Below are positions 56,118 through 64,000 of a DNA stretch of 64,000 nt, one piece after another (position 1 is the stretch's first letter; each line of letters opens with the position of its first letter). Origin of the DNA: Pseudoxanthomonas sp. F37 (lineage in GTDB: Bacteria; Pseudomonadota; Gammaproteobacteria; Xanthomonadales; Xanthomonadaceae); assembly GCF_022965755.1 (NCBI RefSeq), contig NZ_CP095187.1, forward strand, positions 2,294,001-2,358,000. The letters are read 5' to 3'. The translations under genes were made by a program, and so were the position numbers. Under the pieces are notes generated by a model. It saw only the letters and a list, made by a program, of their open reading frames with translations. It had not been told where the DNA came from and ran no database searches.

Positions 56118-57976
56118 ACAGACCGCTCCATCTCGCACTGACCCTCCTGGTCGTGGTCGCGACACAGGGGTGCGCGGTCGTCTCCGTGAAGCGCCACACC
56201 GGGCAGGGGCCTGCCGGGGACACCAGGCCGTCCTCGACAGCCTACGGATCCGAGACAAATGCCACCCTCAGCATCGTCGGCTCCGCCTCGGACGAGTGCC
56301 GCGCGAATGTGGAATCCTGCGCCTCCCGCCTTCATCAGTTCGAAGGCGTCATCGGCGACCAGGTGCAATCGGCATTGTCCGAGGTGTATCTCGGCCGTGC
56401 CCTGTCCATGCGCTGCGCCGCTACCGACCCTGCGTGCGGAGCGGATCGCACGGACCTCCTGATCGAGAGCGCACGAAACGCCTACCTTTACCTGCTTTAC
56501 GGGAATGAGCATTCCGACCGCCGGGCGTATCGTCAGCGTCCCATTGACGTGCGGAACATCTACAACCGCGCGGTACAGGAAATCGCATTGGAGGCGTACC
56601 GGCTGGCGAAGGAAGCCGATCCCGGCACGCCCATCTCCATGGGACGGGGGGCCTCCATCAGTCTGGTCACGGGCTCGGCCAAGCGCATTCCCAGCGAGCT
56701 CATCCCTGCGTCCGAGCTGACCTTTGACGGACTTCGCAACACCTACACGCGTGACGGTTTCGGCGCCGATTTCGTGACCGTGACGGATCCACACGCGGAT
56801 GCGGACACGCCCTACCTGGAACTCAACTACCAACCCATCACCGTCGTCCTGGAGTTCGATGGCCGCGACGCCGATGAGGTACGGTCGTCACGACGGATGA
56901 GGCTGAGCTTGCGGGACGCGCGCCTGGAACCGGAGGTGCGGTTGGCCGGCCAAGGACTGCCCTTGGCCGGCAATTTTTCGGCCGCGTATGGTTTATGGCT
57001 GGCCCGGACGGATCTCATGAAACTCGGCATGTCGGGACTGCTGGGGCGTGGTGTAGAAGGCCAGGATGGGCCCCGCGTCATCATGTTGGAGCCCTACGAC
57101 CCCACGCGCCGCGTTCTGATCCTGGTGCATGGGTTGGCCAGCAGCCAGGAGGCATGGGTCAACGTGGCCAATGAGGTCATGGGAGACCCTGCGCTGAGAG
57201 AGAACTTCCAGATATGGCAAGTCGTCTACCCCACGCGCATCCCGATCCTGGTCAGCCGGGCCCGCATACAGAGCGCCCTCAACGAGACCTTCACCCGCTT
57301 CGACCCTGACCGCACCCATGTGGCGAGCCACCATGCCGTGCTGGTGGGACACAGCATGGGCGGTGTCATTTCCAGACTGATGGTGTCATCCAGCGACGAT
57401 CTACTTCTGGACCGTCTGATCGGCGACCTAGCCCCCGATCCTGCGCGCCTGCTTGCCAACGACACGCTGCGCACCTACGTCCAATGGACTCCCCTGCCGC
57501 CGGTCAGTCGCGCGGTCTTCATCGCCGCGCCCCATCGCGGCACTCCTTTCGTCGACCACCGCCTGCGCAATCTGTTCGGCCGGCTCATTCGGCTCCCCGT
57601 GGATCTCATGGAGAGCTTCAACGCCATTCTGCCGGCCGAAAGCATGGACCGCCAGGCCATCAAGTCGCTCGGGGTCCACCGACCGGACAACGGCGTGAAC
57701 GAGCTCGCAGAGGGCTCCCGCTTCATGCGGGCAACGGCAACACTGCCCATGGCACCCGCCCTCCCCTTTCACAGCATCATCGCGCGCAAGTCACAGGAGG
57801 GCCCGCTGGAGCAATCGAGCGACGGCCTGGTGCCCTATGCGAGCGCTCATCTGTCCGGGGCCCGGAGCGAGTCGGTGATCGTGTCCGGGCATAGCGTCCA
57901 GGAGATGCCGGAGGCCATCCTGGTCTTGCGGGAAATCCTGAGAACCCACCTTCGCGACGAACGCAAGGACGACTAG
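56114..57976 (+). CDS. Lipoprotein alpha/beta-hydrolase (PGAP1-like esterase/lipase fold)
   Basis: 620 residues starting on the ATGA overlap with the RND stop. Lipobox ATQGC (Cys about 20) predicts a lipidated envelope protein. The first 320 residues have no domain I recognise (a helical DLLIESARNAYLYLLYGNE segment). The C-terminal hydrolase has VHGLASS near 338, nucleophile elbow GHSMGG near 411 (Ser413), Asp in SDGLVPYASA near 570, and His in VSGHSVQEMP near 592, so the full triad is present. It may hydrolyse a lipid or ester that the pump exports or detects. The coupled position in an RND operon is uncommon. Confidence 0.82.
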   Translation: MNRPLHLALTLLVVVATQGCAVVSVKRHTGQGPAGDTRPSSTAYGSETNATLSIVGSASDECRANVESCASRLHQFEGVIGDQVQSALSEVYLGRALSMRCAATDPACGADRTDLLIESARNAYLYLLYGNEHSDRRAYRQRPIDVRNIYNRAVQEIALEAYRLAKEADPGTPISMGRGASISLVTGSAKRIPSELIPASELTFDGLRNTYTRDGFGADFVTVTDPHADADTPYLELNYQPITVVLEFDGRDADEVRSSRRMRLSLRDARLEPEVRLAGQGLPLAGNFSAAYGLWLARTDLMKLGMSGLLGRGVEGQDGPRVIMLEPYDPTRRVLILVHGLASSQEAWVNVANEVMGDPALRENFQIWQVVYPTRIPILVSRARIQSALNETFTRFDPDRTHVASHHAVLVGHSMGGVISRLMVSSSDDLLLDRLIGDLAPDPARLLANDTLRTYVQWTPLPPVSRAVFIAAPHRGTPFVDHRLRNLFGRLIRLPVDLMESFNAILPAESMDRQAIKSLGVHRPDNGVNELAEGSRFMRATATLPMAPALPFHSIIARKSQEGPLEQSSDGLVPYASAHLSGARSESVIVSGHSVQEMPEAILVLREILRTHLRDERKDD

Positions 57977-58098
57977 GACGCCCCAGGAAGCGGTACGCCG
58001 CGCCGGGCGCTCCAGCGCACGGCTCAGGCGTCCGCTACCAGGCCATTGTCGGGTACTCGGTCGTCATGGCCGGGATACGCCTCGGCCGGTCGCTGCCG

Positions 58099-58124
58099 CC
58101 GGTCCACTGGACCGGCCCGCTTTT
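58099..58124 (+). terminator. Candidate terminator hairpin
   Basis: CCGGTCC-ACT-GGACCGG followed by CCCGCTTTT. Between the convergent hydrolase and outer-membrane genes; the T run is short. Confidence 0.5.
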
Positions 58125-58159
58125 CGCAGACACTGCAAGCCTGATGAGGGAGCGGTCAA

Positions 58160-59089
58160 TCAGAACGCCACGAACGCCTGCAACCGCAGGTACCGGTACG
58201 AATAGCTGTCCGTCCCCGTATCCGTCAGCACCGGCGTGTCCGTGTAGCCGGCATCCAGTCGCAGCCAAGCGTCCTTCCAGCGCGGCGTCTCCACGCCCAC
58301 TTCCAGCATGCGCGCCCGCTTGGACGTGTCGCCCGCGCTGCGCTGCCGGCCCAGGCCCGCGCGCGCCGTGTACTGGTAACCGCCCACATGCCGGCGCCAG
58401 CCCACCACGCCCAGCGCCTCGCCGTACCAGCGCGGCGAATAGTAGTCCGCCTCGCGCGGTTCGCTGTTGCGGTAGTAGCGCGTGCGCAGCTGCAGGCTGA
58501 GACCCTGCGCCGGCGCCGCTGCGAACACCAGGTTGCCGCGCAGGTGCGTGCGCAGGTTGTCGCCCACCCCGAAGTCCTGCAGACCGGCCACGCCGCTGGC
58601 CGACCAGCGCTCGCCCATCGGCACATCGATGCCGGCACCGGCGAAGGTCTGTACCCAGCCCTGCGCGACGCCATTGCGCGTCTCCAGCACGTCGCGTTCG
58701 ATGAAGAACTCCTTGCGGTAGGCGTCCCGGCTGTGGATCGACGCACGGCCGATCAGGTCGTCCCCGTTCGTGCCCACATCGCCGTCCCACTGCCACTGGC
58801 TGCCGGCATCGCCCGCGCCGCCGACGAACACGCGGTCCTGGTCGTCGTGCCAGCCGCGTCCGGAAAAGCGCGCGCGCTCCACCTTCACGCCCCACCAGTG
58901 CTCGATGTCGCGATGGTCCACGTCCCAGCCCAGCGCCAGCTTGCGGGCCTGGTTGCCGTCCGCATCCGAGCCCACCCACAGGTCGGTGCGCACGGCCTGC
59001 TTGTCGCCGTCGGTTTCCGCCTGCGCCAGCGCAGCGGGCGCCGCGGCGGCCAGGCCCAGCGCAACGGTCAGGAGATATGGCTTCATCAT
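58160..59089 (-). CDS. Outer-membrane beta-barrel protein paired with glycosyltransferase
   Basis: 309 residues from ATG 59089, overlapping the glycosyltransferase stop. Signal peptide (about 22 residues, ending AQAE). The mature part is alternating-hydrophobicity strands with many Trp, Tyr and Gly and ends LRLQAFVAF with a terminal phenylalanine, typical of outer-membrane barrels. It is probably the outer-membrane partner for the polymer made by the GT2 protein. XagA of the Xanthomonas xagABC exopolysaccharide set is a possible homologue, but I could not verify this. Confidence 0.7.
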   Translation of the reverse strand: MMKPYLLTVALGLAAAAPAALAQAETDGDKQAVRTDLWVGSDADGNQARKLALGWDVDHRDIEHWWGVKVERARFSGRGWHDDQDRVFVGGAGDAGSQWQWDGDVGTNGDDLIGRASIHSRDAYRKEFFIERDVLETRNGVAQGWVQTFAGAGIDVPMGERWSASGVAGLQDFGVGDNLRTHLRGNLVFAAAPAQGLSLQLRTRYYRNSEPREADYYSPRWYGEALGVVGWRRHVGGYQYTARAGLGRQRSAGDTSKRARMLEVGVETPRWKDAWLRLDAGYTDTPVLTDTGTDSYSYRYLRLQAFVAF

Positions 59090-60510
59090 CACTTGGTACC
59101 CCAGGTCTTGCGCAGGCGCAGCAATTCGGCGGCGTAGCCCATCACGCACACCGGCTGCAGGATCATGGTGTAGGCCAGCGTGTAGAACACGAAGCCGGAG
59201 ACGTTCCGCCGGACCCGCAGGTCCTGGCTTTTGAACATGCGCGACTGCACCCGGAAGATGACGATGTTCCACAGCGCCGCCAGCGGCAGCACCAGCAAGG
59301 TCATGATGCCGGCGATCCAGTAATAGCCGAACAAGGCCAGCACGATGCCGGGAATGAAGGCGAACGTGTACACCAGGTCCAGCGGCAGGAACAGCAGGTT
59401 CCACCAGATGAACAGCGTGGTCATGCGCGGCTTCATCAGCAGGCGGCCATGGCGCGCGAAGGCCTCCATCAGGCCACGCGACCAGCGCTGGCGCTGGCGG
59501 GCGAACTGGCCCACCTTGGTGGGCACCTTGGTGAACAGGCAGGCTTCCTCGCAGTAGCCGATGCGCGCGCCGGTTTCCAGCAGCGCCCACGACACCACGA
59601 TGTCCTCGCCGACGCATTCGGGCCAGCCGCCCACGCCTTCCAGCGCCTGGCGGGTGTAGAGCGAGAACGCGCCCTGCGCCACCAGCGTGCCGTGGTACAT
59701 GCTCTGCATGCGTTTGACCGCGGCGATGCCGTGGAAGTAGTCCCACTCCTGGCTGCGGGTCAGCCAGTTCTCGCGCGAGTTGCGCACCAGCACCGCGCCG
59801 GCGACGGCCACCGTGCCGGGCGGATCGGACAGGAAGCGTTCCACCAGCTTGCGCAGCGCGTCGGCGCGCAGGTAGGAATCGCCGTCCACGGTCACCACCA
59901 GCGCCTGGCCCGTTTCGGCCAGACCGCGGTTCAGCGCCTTGGACTTGCCGCCATTCTTCGGCTGCGCCAGCACACGGATCCGCAGGCCTGGGCGAGCGAG
60001 CTGGGCGGACATCGCACGGGCGATGGCCAGGCTGTCGTCGGTGGAACCGTCGTCGATCACCACCACTTCCACCTCGCCCGGATAGTCCTGGCGCGCCAGG
60101 CTGGTCAGGGTATCGGCGATGTTCTCGCTCTCGTTGTAGCAGGCGACCAGCACGCAGACCTCGGGCAGACGGTCGAACCTGCGCAGCACCGGGCGGCGGT
60201 CGGACAGGATGGAGCCGATCAGGAAGGCATTCATGAAGCCGGGCACGTAGGCGATGAAGGCGATCACGAACAGCGCCAGCCCGAAGCCCAGCGGCTTGGA
60301 CAGCTCGTTCAACCAGGGCTGGGACAGCTTCACCGACATCGCGGCCCAGGCCAGCGAGACGAGCAGGATGAGGACGTACTTCACCCGCACGGGCACATAG
60401 AAACGTCGGCGCGCGGGCGCCGCATCGCCCGCGGACTGCCAGGACGGCTCGGCGACAGGTTCGGGCGGCGAGGTGTCCGGCGGCGGGAGAGATGTCTTGA
60501 CGTCGTACAT
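59089..60510 (-). CDS. Membrane glycosyltransferase family 2 (PgaC/HmsR-like)
   Basis: 473 residues. Two N-terminal helices, then a GT2 core with DDGSTD, NGGKSKALNRGL, VDGDSYL and QRQRWSRG (the QxxRW motif, about 310), and three or more C-terminal helices. This is a processive glycan synthase of the poly-GlcNAc or hyaluronan-like type. With the outer-membrane partner it would make and export an exopolysaccharide; c-di-GMP control is plausible given two GGDEF genes in the window, but no PilZ-like motif is visible here. Confidence 0.85.
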   Translation of the reverse strand: MYDVKTSLPPPDTSPPEPVAEPSWQSAGDAAPARRRFYVPVRVKYVLILLVSLAWAAMSVKLSQPWLNELSKPLGFGLALFVIAFIAYVPGFMNAFLIGSILSDRRPVLRRFDRLPEVCVLVACYNESENIADTLTSLARQDYPGEVEVVVIDDGSTDDSLAIARAMSAQLARPGLRIRVLAQPKNGGKSKALNRGLAETGQALVVTVDGDSYLRADALRKLVERFLSDPPGTVAVAGAVLVRNSRENWLTRSQEWDYFHGIAAVKRMQSMYHGTLVAQGAFSLYTRQALEGVGGWPECVGEDIVVSWALLETGARIGYCEEACLFTKVPTKVGQFARQRQRWSRGLMEAFARHGRLLMKPRMTTLFIWWNLLFLPLDLVYTFAFIPGIVLALFGYYWIAGIMTLLVLPLAALWNIVIFRVQSRMFKSQDLRVRRNVSGFVFYTLAYTMILQPVCVMGYAAELLRLRKTWGTK

Positions 60511-60614
60511 GGGGGGATCGCATCGACAGGGGGGCGCCCCTTCGAAGCAAATACCGTGCCACCCGTCACATCCCGGAATAACGAAGCTTTAACCTTATTG
60601 CGCAACGCGCATCA

Positions 60615-60637
60615 CAAAAACATGACGCCCGGCGTCA
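60615..60637 (-). terminator. Terminator of proA
   Basis: Minus strand TGACGC-CGG-GCGTCA then TGTTTTTG. The stem includes the proA stop codon. Ends the argH-proB-proA transcript before the glycosyltransferase gene. Confidence 0.75.
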
Positions 60638-61915
60638 CTTTGCGCCCTGGTCGGCCCCCAGCCATCCCGGGTGGCGCACCTGTCCTTCGCCGCGCACCAC
60701 GAAGCGCTCCACGGTCAGCGCCTCCAGGCCCATGGGGCCATACGAATGCAGCCGGGTGGTCGAGATGCCGATTTCGGCGCCCAGCCCCAGTTCGCCGCCG
60801 TCCGAGAAGCGGGAGGACGCATTCACCATGACCACGGCCGAGCGCAGCGCATGCACGAACGCGTCCGCACGGGCCGGGTCGCGGGTGATGATCACCTCGG
60901 TATGGTCCGAGGTGTGGCGGCGGACGTGCGCGATGGCGGCGTCGAGGTCGTCGACCACGCCGATGGCGAGGACCAGGTCGAGGAATTCGGCGGCGAAGTC
61001 CTCTTCGGTCGCCGCCACCGCATCCGGTATCCACGCCCTGCCCGCCTCGTCCACGCGCAGTTCCACGCCGCGCGCGCGCAGCGCGGCCGCCGCCTTCGGC
61101 AGGAAGCCCGGCGCGATGTCGCGATGGACCAGCAAGGTCTCCAGTGCGTTGCAGGCCGACGGCCGGGAAACCTTGCCGTCCAACAGCAGCGCCAGCGCCA
61201 GGTCCTCGTCGGCGCCGGCATCCACGTACTGGTGGCAGACCCCCTTGTAATGCTTGATCACCGGCACGCGAGCGTGCTCGGCCACGAAGCGGATCAGTCC
61301 CTCGCCGCCGCGCGGGATCACCAGGTCGACGATGTCGCTGAGCTGGATCAGTTCCAGGATGGTCTCCCGGCGCAGGTCCTGGACCAGCGTCAGTACCGCC
61401 TCCGGCAGTCCTGCATCGCGCAGCGCACGCTTCAGCGATGCCGCGATGGCGGTGTTGGAATGGATCGCCTCCGAGCCGCCGCGCAGGATCACCGCGTTGC
61501 CGGCCTTCAGGCACAGTGCGGCGGCATCGGCCGTCACGTTCGGGCGCGCCTCGTAGATCATCGCGATCACGCCCAGCGGCACGCGCACGCGCTGCACGTG
61601 GATGCCGTTGGGGCGATCGTAGGCGCGGGTGACCTGGCCGACCGGGTCCGGCAGTTCCGCCACCTCGCGCACGGCAGCGGCGATGCCCTGCAGGCGCGCG
61701 GTGTCCAGGCGCAGGCGATCCAGCATGGCGCTCCCGATGCCTTTCGCCGAAGCTGCCTCGAGATCGCGCCCATTGGCGGCCAGGATCGCGGCTTCGTCGG
61801 CCGCCAGTGCGTCCGCCATCGCGCGCAGCAGGGCGTTCTTGGCTTCCGTGGGCAGGGACGCGATGGCGGCGGACGCGTCGCGGCATTGCAACGCAAGCGT
61901 CTTGATGTCGGTCAT
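60635..61915 (-). CDS. proA: Glutamate-5-semialdehyde dehydrogenase
   Basis: 426 residues from ATG 61915, with AAGGAG 7 bases upstream; the longer in-frame start at 61951 is less well placed. Aldehyde dehydrogenase fold with [42 protein letters not shown], and the catalytic cysteine in [15 protein letters not shown] near residue 260. Second step of proline synthesis. A repeat pair separates it from proB. Confidence 0.95.
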   Translation of the reverse strand: MTDIKTLALQCRDASAAIASLPTEAKNALLRAMADALAADEAAILAANGRDLEAASAKGIGSAMLDRLRLDTARLQGIAAAVREVAELPDPVGQVTRAYDRPNGIHVQRVRVPLGVIAMIYEARPNVTADAAALCLKAGNAVILRGGSEAIHSNTAIAASLKRALRDAGLPEAVLTLVQDLRRETILELIQLSDIVDLVIPRGGEGLIRFVAEHARVPVIKHYKGVCHQYVDAGADEDLALALLLDGKVSRPSACNALETLLVHRDIAPGFLPKAAAALRARGVELRVDEAGRAWIPDAVAATEEDFAAEFLDLVLAIGVVDDLDAAIAHVRRHTSDHTEVIITRDPARADAFVHALRSAVVMVNASSRFSDGGELGLGAEIGISTTRLHSYGPMGLEALTVERFVVRGEGQVRHPGWLGADQGAK

Positions 61916-61957
61916 GGGGTCTCCTTGCTCACGGTCGATCATGGGATCCATTCTTCT

Positions 61958-62033
61958 GTAGGAGCGCCCTCGGGCGCGATGCCTTTACTCAAGACTTCGG
62001 ACCGAAAAGCATCGCGCCCAAGGGCGCTCCTAC
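61958..62033 (+). repeat. GTAG-type palindromic repeat pair 6
   Basis: GTAGGAGCGCCCTCGGGCGCGATGC at 61958 and its inverse ending GGCGCTCCTAC at 62033. It lies within the argH-proB-proA operon, between proB and proA, not at its end. Confidence 0.82.
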
Positions 62034-62062
62034 GGAAGCGTGCGATACGGGAAGGCGACGCA

Positions 62063-63208
62063 TCACAACAGCACCAGGTCGTCGCGATGCACGACGTTCT
62101 CGCCATAGGTATAACCGAGTATGCCTTCGATCTCGCGCGAATGGCGCCGCGCGATGCGGCGGATGTCCACCGCCGAATACTGGCTGACGCCGCGTGCGAT
62201 GCGCCGTTGGCCGACGTCATCGCGCAGCGCCAGTTCGACCATGTCGCCGCGGCGGAAGTCGCCCTCCGCCGTGATCACGCCGCCCGGCAGCAGCGACGCC
62301 CCCTTCTGCCCCATCGCGCTGGCCGCACCGGCATCCACCACGATGGCACCGGCCTCCACCGGCACGTTGCGCAACCAGTACTTGCGCGCGGCCAGGCGGT
62401 TCTGCGCGGGCCGGAAACGCGTGCCAAGCAATGCTCCGCGCGACAACGCCGACAGCGTGCCCGCCCGCGTGCCGTTGAACAGGAAGGTCTCGATGCCCGC
62501 GGCGGCGGCCTTCGCCGCGGCTTCCAGCTTGGTGTGCATGCCGCCGGTGCCGGCGCCGCTGCCGGCGCCGCCGGCCATGGCGAAGAACTCGGGCGTCAGC
62601 GCCTGGACATCCATGATCGGGCGCGCGTCGGCGTGCGTGCGCGGATTGGCGGTATAGAAGCCGTCGATGTCGGTGGCGATGAACAAGGCGTCGGCATCCA
62701 CCAGCGCGGCGACGACCGCGGCCAGGTTGTCGTTGTCGCCCAGCTTGAGCTCATCGACGGACACGGTGTCGTTCTCGTTGACCACGGGCAACGCGCCCAG
62801 CGCCAGCAGTTCCTGCAGCGTGGCGCGCGCGTTGAGGTAGCGACGCCGGTTGCGCAGGTCGTCGTGGGTCAGCAGCACCTGCGCCACCGGCCGATCGAAG
62901 AAGCGCTGCCACAGGGCGATCAGCTGCGCCTGTCCCAGCGCCGCCAGCGCCTGCCGTTCGGCCATCGCGGCGCCGGCCTGCGGCTTGCGGTGCAGCAGGC
63001 CGCGGCCCGCCGCCACCGCCCCGGACGAGACGATCACCACCTCGCGCCCGGCTGCGATGCTGGACGACACGAACTGCGCCAGGTTCAGCGCATGGCGCGG
63101 ACTGAGCCCCTCGCCCTCGGCCGCCAGCAGGCTGCTGCCGACCTTGAGCACGGCACGGCGCCAGGCCGGCAAGGGCTGTTCTGCGAACGTAGGCGACGAG
63201 GCGGGCAT
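62063..63208 (-). CDS. proB: Glutamate 5-kinase
   Basis: 381 residues. Amino acid kinase domain: VLKVGSSLLA, IVSSGAVAAGRGLL, PVVNENDTVSVDELK and ATDIDGFYTANP, plus a C-terminal PUA domain (about 285-375). It phosphorylates glutamate as the first step to proline and is proline-sensitive in relatives. In the argH-proB-proA order of this family. Confidence 0.95.
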   Translation of the reverse strand: MPASSPTFAEQPLPAWRRAVLKVGSSLLAAEGEGLSPRHALNLAQFVSSSIAAGREVVIVSSGAVAAGRGLLHRKPQAGAAMAERQALAALGQAQLIALWQRFFDRPVAQVLLTHDDLRNRRRYLNARATLQELLALGALPVVNENDTVSVDELKLGDNDNLAAVVAALVDADALFIATDIDGFYTANPRTHADARPIMDVQALTPEFFAMAGGAGSGAGTGGMHTKLEAAAKAAAAGIETFLFNGTRAGTLSALSRGALLGTRFRPAQNRLAARKYWLRNVPVEAGAIVVDAGAASAMGQKGASLLPGGVITAEGDFRRGDMVELALRDDVGQRRIARGVSQYSAVDIRRIARRHSREIEGILGYTYGENVVHRDDLVLL

Positions 63209-63218
63209 CAGGGTCGGC

Positions 63219-63476
63219 TCAGCGGGTGTTCCATTCGTACACGGTGAGGTCGGAGGTGCCGGTCAGCGCCAGCGGATCACGGGCCGCGATCGCCCGCGCT
63301 TCCTCCACCGAGGCCACGTTCACCAGCACGTACGCGCCTCCCGACCTGTCGCTGAAACCGCCGGTCATTTCCAACTGCCCCGCGGCGCGCAGATCGTCGA
63401 GGAACGCGAGGTGCGGCGCGATGACCGCCTCGTCGAACGACGGGCGCCGCATCGCCATGACCAGATAGCGCGTCAC
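63219..63476 (-). CDS. YciI-like protein
   Basis: 85 residues from GTG 63476 that overlaps the argH stop (GTGA). YCII fold: [27 protein letters not shown] then [18 protein letters not shown] and a DPLAL segment. The putative catalytic His (HLAFL) and Asp of this family are present. Function unknown. It lies between argH and proB. Confidence 0.75.
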   Translation of the reverse strand: MTRYLVMAMRRPSFDEAVIAPHLAFLDDLRAAGQLEMTGGFSDRSGGAYVLVNVASVEEARAIAARDPLALTGTSDLTVYEWNTR

Positions 63477-64000
63477 AGCGCCTCCCATCGCGCGAGCAGC
63501 GCGTCCAGGCGCAGATCCGCCGCGGCGCCCGGCGATGTCCGCGCGGCCAGGCTGCCTTCCGGCGTGCGCCCCTGCCCCGCGCTGTCGGCGGCCGCGGCGG
63601 CCGCCTTGTAGGCCTCGCGGAACGGAACCCCCGCCACCGCCGCTTCCACGGCGACATCGGTGGCGTACATGCCCGAATCGATGGCCGCACGCAGGCGGTC
63701 CCGGCGCCATTCCAGGTTCGCCAGCAGCGCCGGCAACAGTTCCAGCGCGGGCAATCCGCGGCCGAAGCCGTGGAAGATCGCGCCCTTGCTGGCCTGCAGG
63801 TCGCGGTGGTACCCGGACGGCAGCGACAGCAGCTGCTCGATCTCCATGCGCGCCGCCGCCACGCTGGCGTGGGTGGCGCGCATCAGCTCGATGACGTCCG
63901 GGTTGCGCTTGTTCGGCATGATCGAACTGCCGGTGGTGTACTGCGCCGGCAGCGCGACGAAGCCGAACTCCGCGCTGGTGAACAGCGACAGGTCCCAGGC
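63473..64000 (-). CDS. argH: Argininosuccinate lyase, C-terminal part
   Basis: The window end cuts this gene; the visible 175 codons read on the minus strand from position 64000. The fumarase/aspartase signature [12 protein letters not shown] (about 30 residues from the visible end) is exact. It splits argininosuccinate to arginine and fumarate. Confidence 0.95.
   Translation of the reverse strand, partial: AWDLSLFTSAEFGFVALPAQYTTGSSIMPNKRNPDVIELMRATHASVAAARMEIEQLLSLPSGYHRDLQASKGAIFHGFGRGLPALELLPALLANLEWRRDRLRAAIDSGMYATDVAVEAAVAGVPFREAYKAAAAAADSAGQGRTPEGSLAARTSPGAAADLRLDALLARWEAL

Overview
The window is 64 kb of a high-GC gammaproteobacterial chromosome that looks like Xanthomonadaceae (Pseudoxanthomonas, Stenotrophomonas or Lysobacter type). 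The evidence is the uniform G/C third positions, the split liu (leucine degradation) genes, the hisG-D-C-B-H-A-F-IE operon headed by a TrpR-like regulator, the argH-proB-proA order, and at least six intergenic GTAG-type palindromic (REP/SMAG-like) repeats. I cannot fix the genus from the sequence alone.

Layout. 1-15 kb: end of liuB (methylcrotonyl-CoA carboxylase beta), a bactofilin with a zinc-ribbon partner, an HscC-type Hsp70 with two membrane J-domain partners, the feoA-feoB iron uptake genes behind a Fur-like box, then liuC, a VOC protein, liuD, a lipoprotein, liuE and a PAS-GGDEF-EAL protein. 15-31 kb: an SDR dehydrogenase, efpL, a DUF4105/DUF2388-like exported pair, a D-2-hydroxyglutarate dehydrogenase divergent from serA, a NUDIX protein, two paralogous APC amino-acid transporters, a HiPIP, the methionine-salvage genes mtnB-mtnD-mtnC, an EamA transporter, a YdeI-like protein and a secreted phosphoesterase. 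31-44.7 kb: the complete histidine operon with its regulator and a near-perfect operator, a 7TM diguanylate cyclase, a long ammonia-lyase of the HAL family directly downstream of hisS, and tRNA-Pro(CGG).

44.7-58 kb is the accessory part. Just after the tRNA-Pro gene lies a degraded IS3-type transposase. Then follow a TolC-like protein that seems to lack a signal peptide and beta-barrel segments, translationally coupled to a second BamA-type Omp85 protein; a CpxRA-like two-component pair; and, across a MarR-type regulator, a MexR-like operon of membrane-fusion protein, RND pump and a lipoprotein alpha/beta hydrolase. Two copies of the same CpxR-like box (GTTAA-N5-GTAAA) lie upstream of the TolC/BamA pair and of the two-component genes, suggesting that the 12 kb works as one envelope-associated unit. 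This locus is the best candidate for an undescribed system here.

58-64 kb: a glycosyltransferase-2/outer-membrane protein pair of the exopolysaccharide type, then proA, proB, a YciI-like protein and the 3' part of argH, all on the minus strand.
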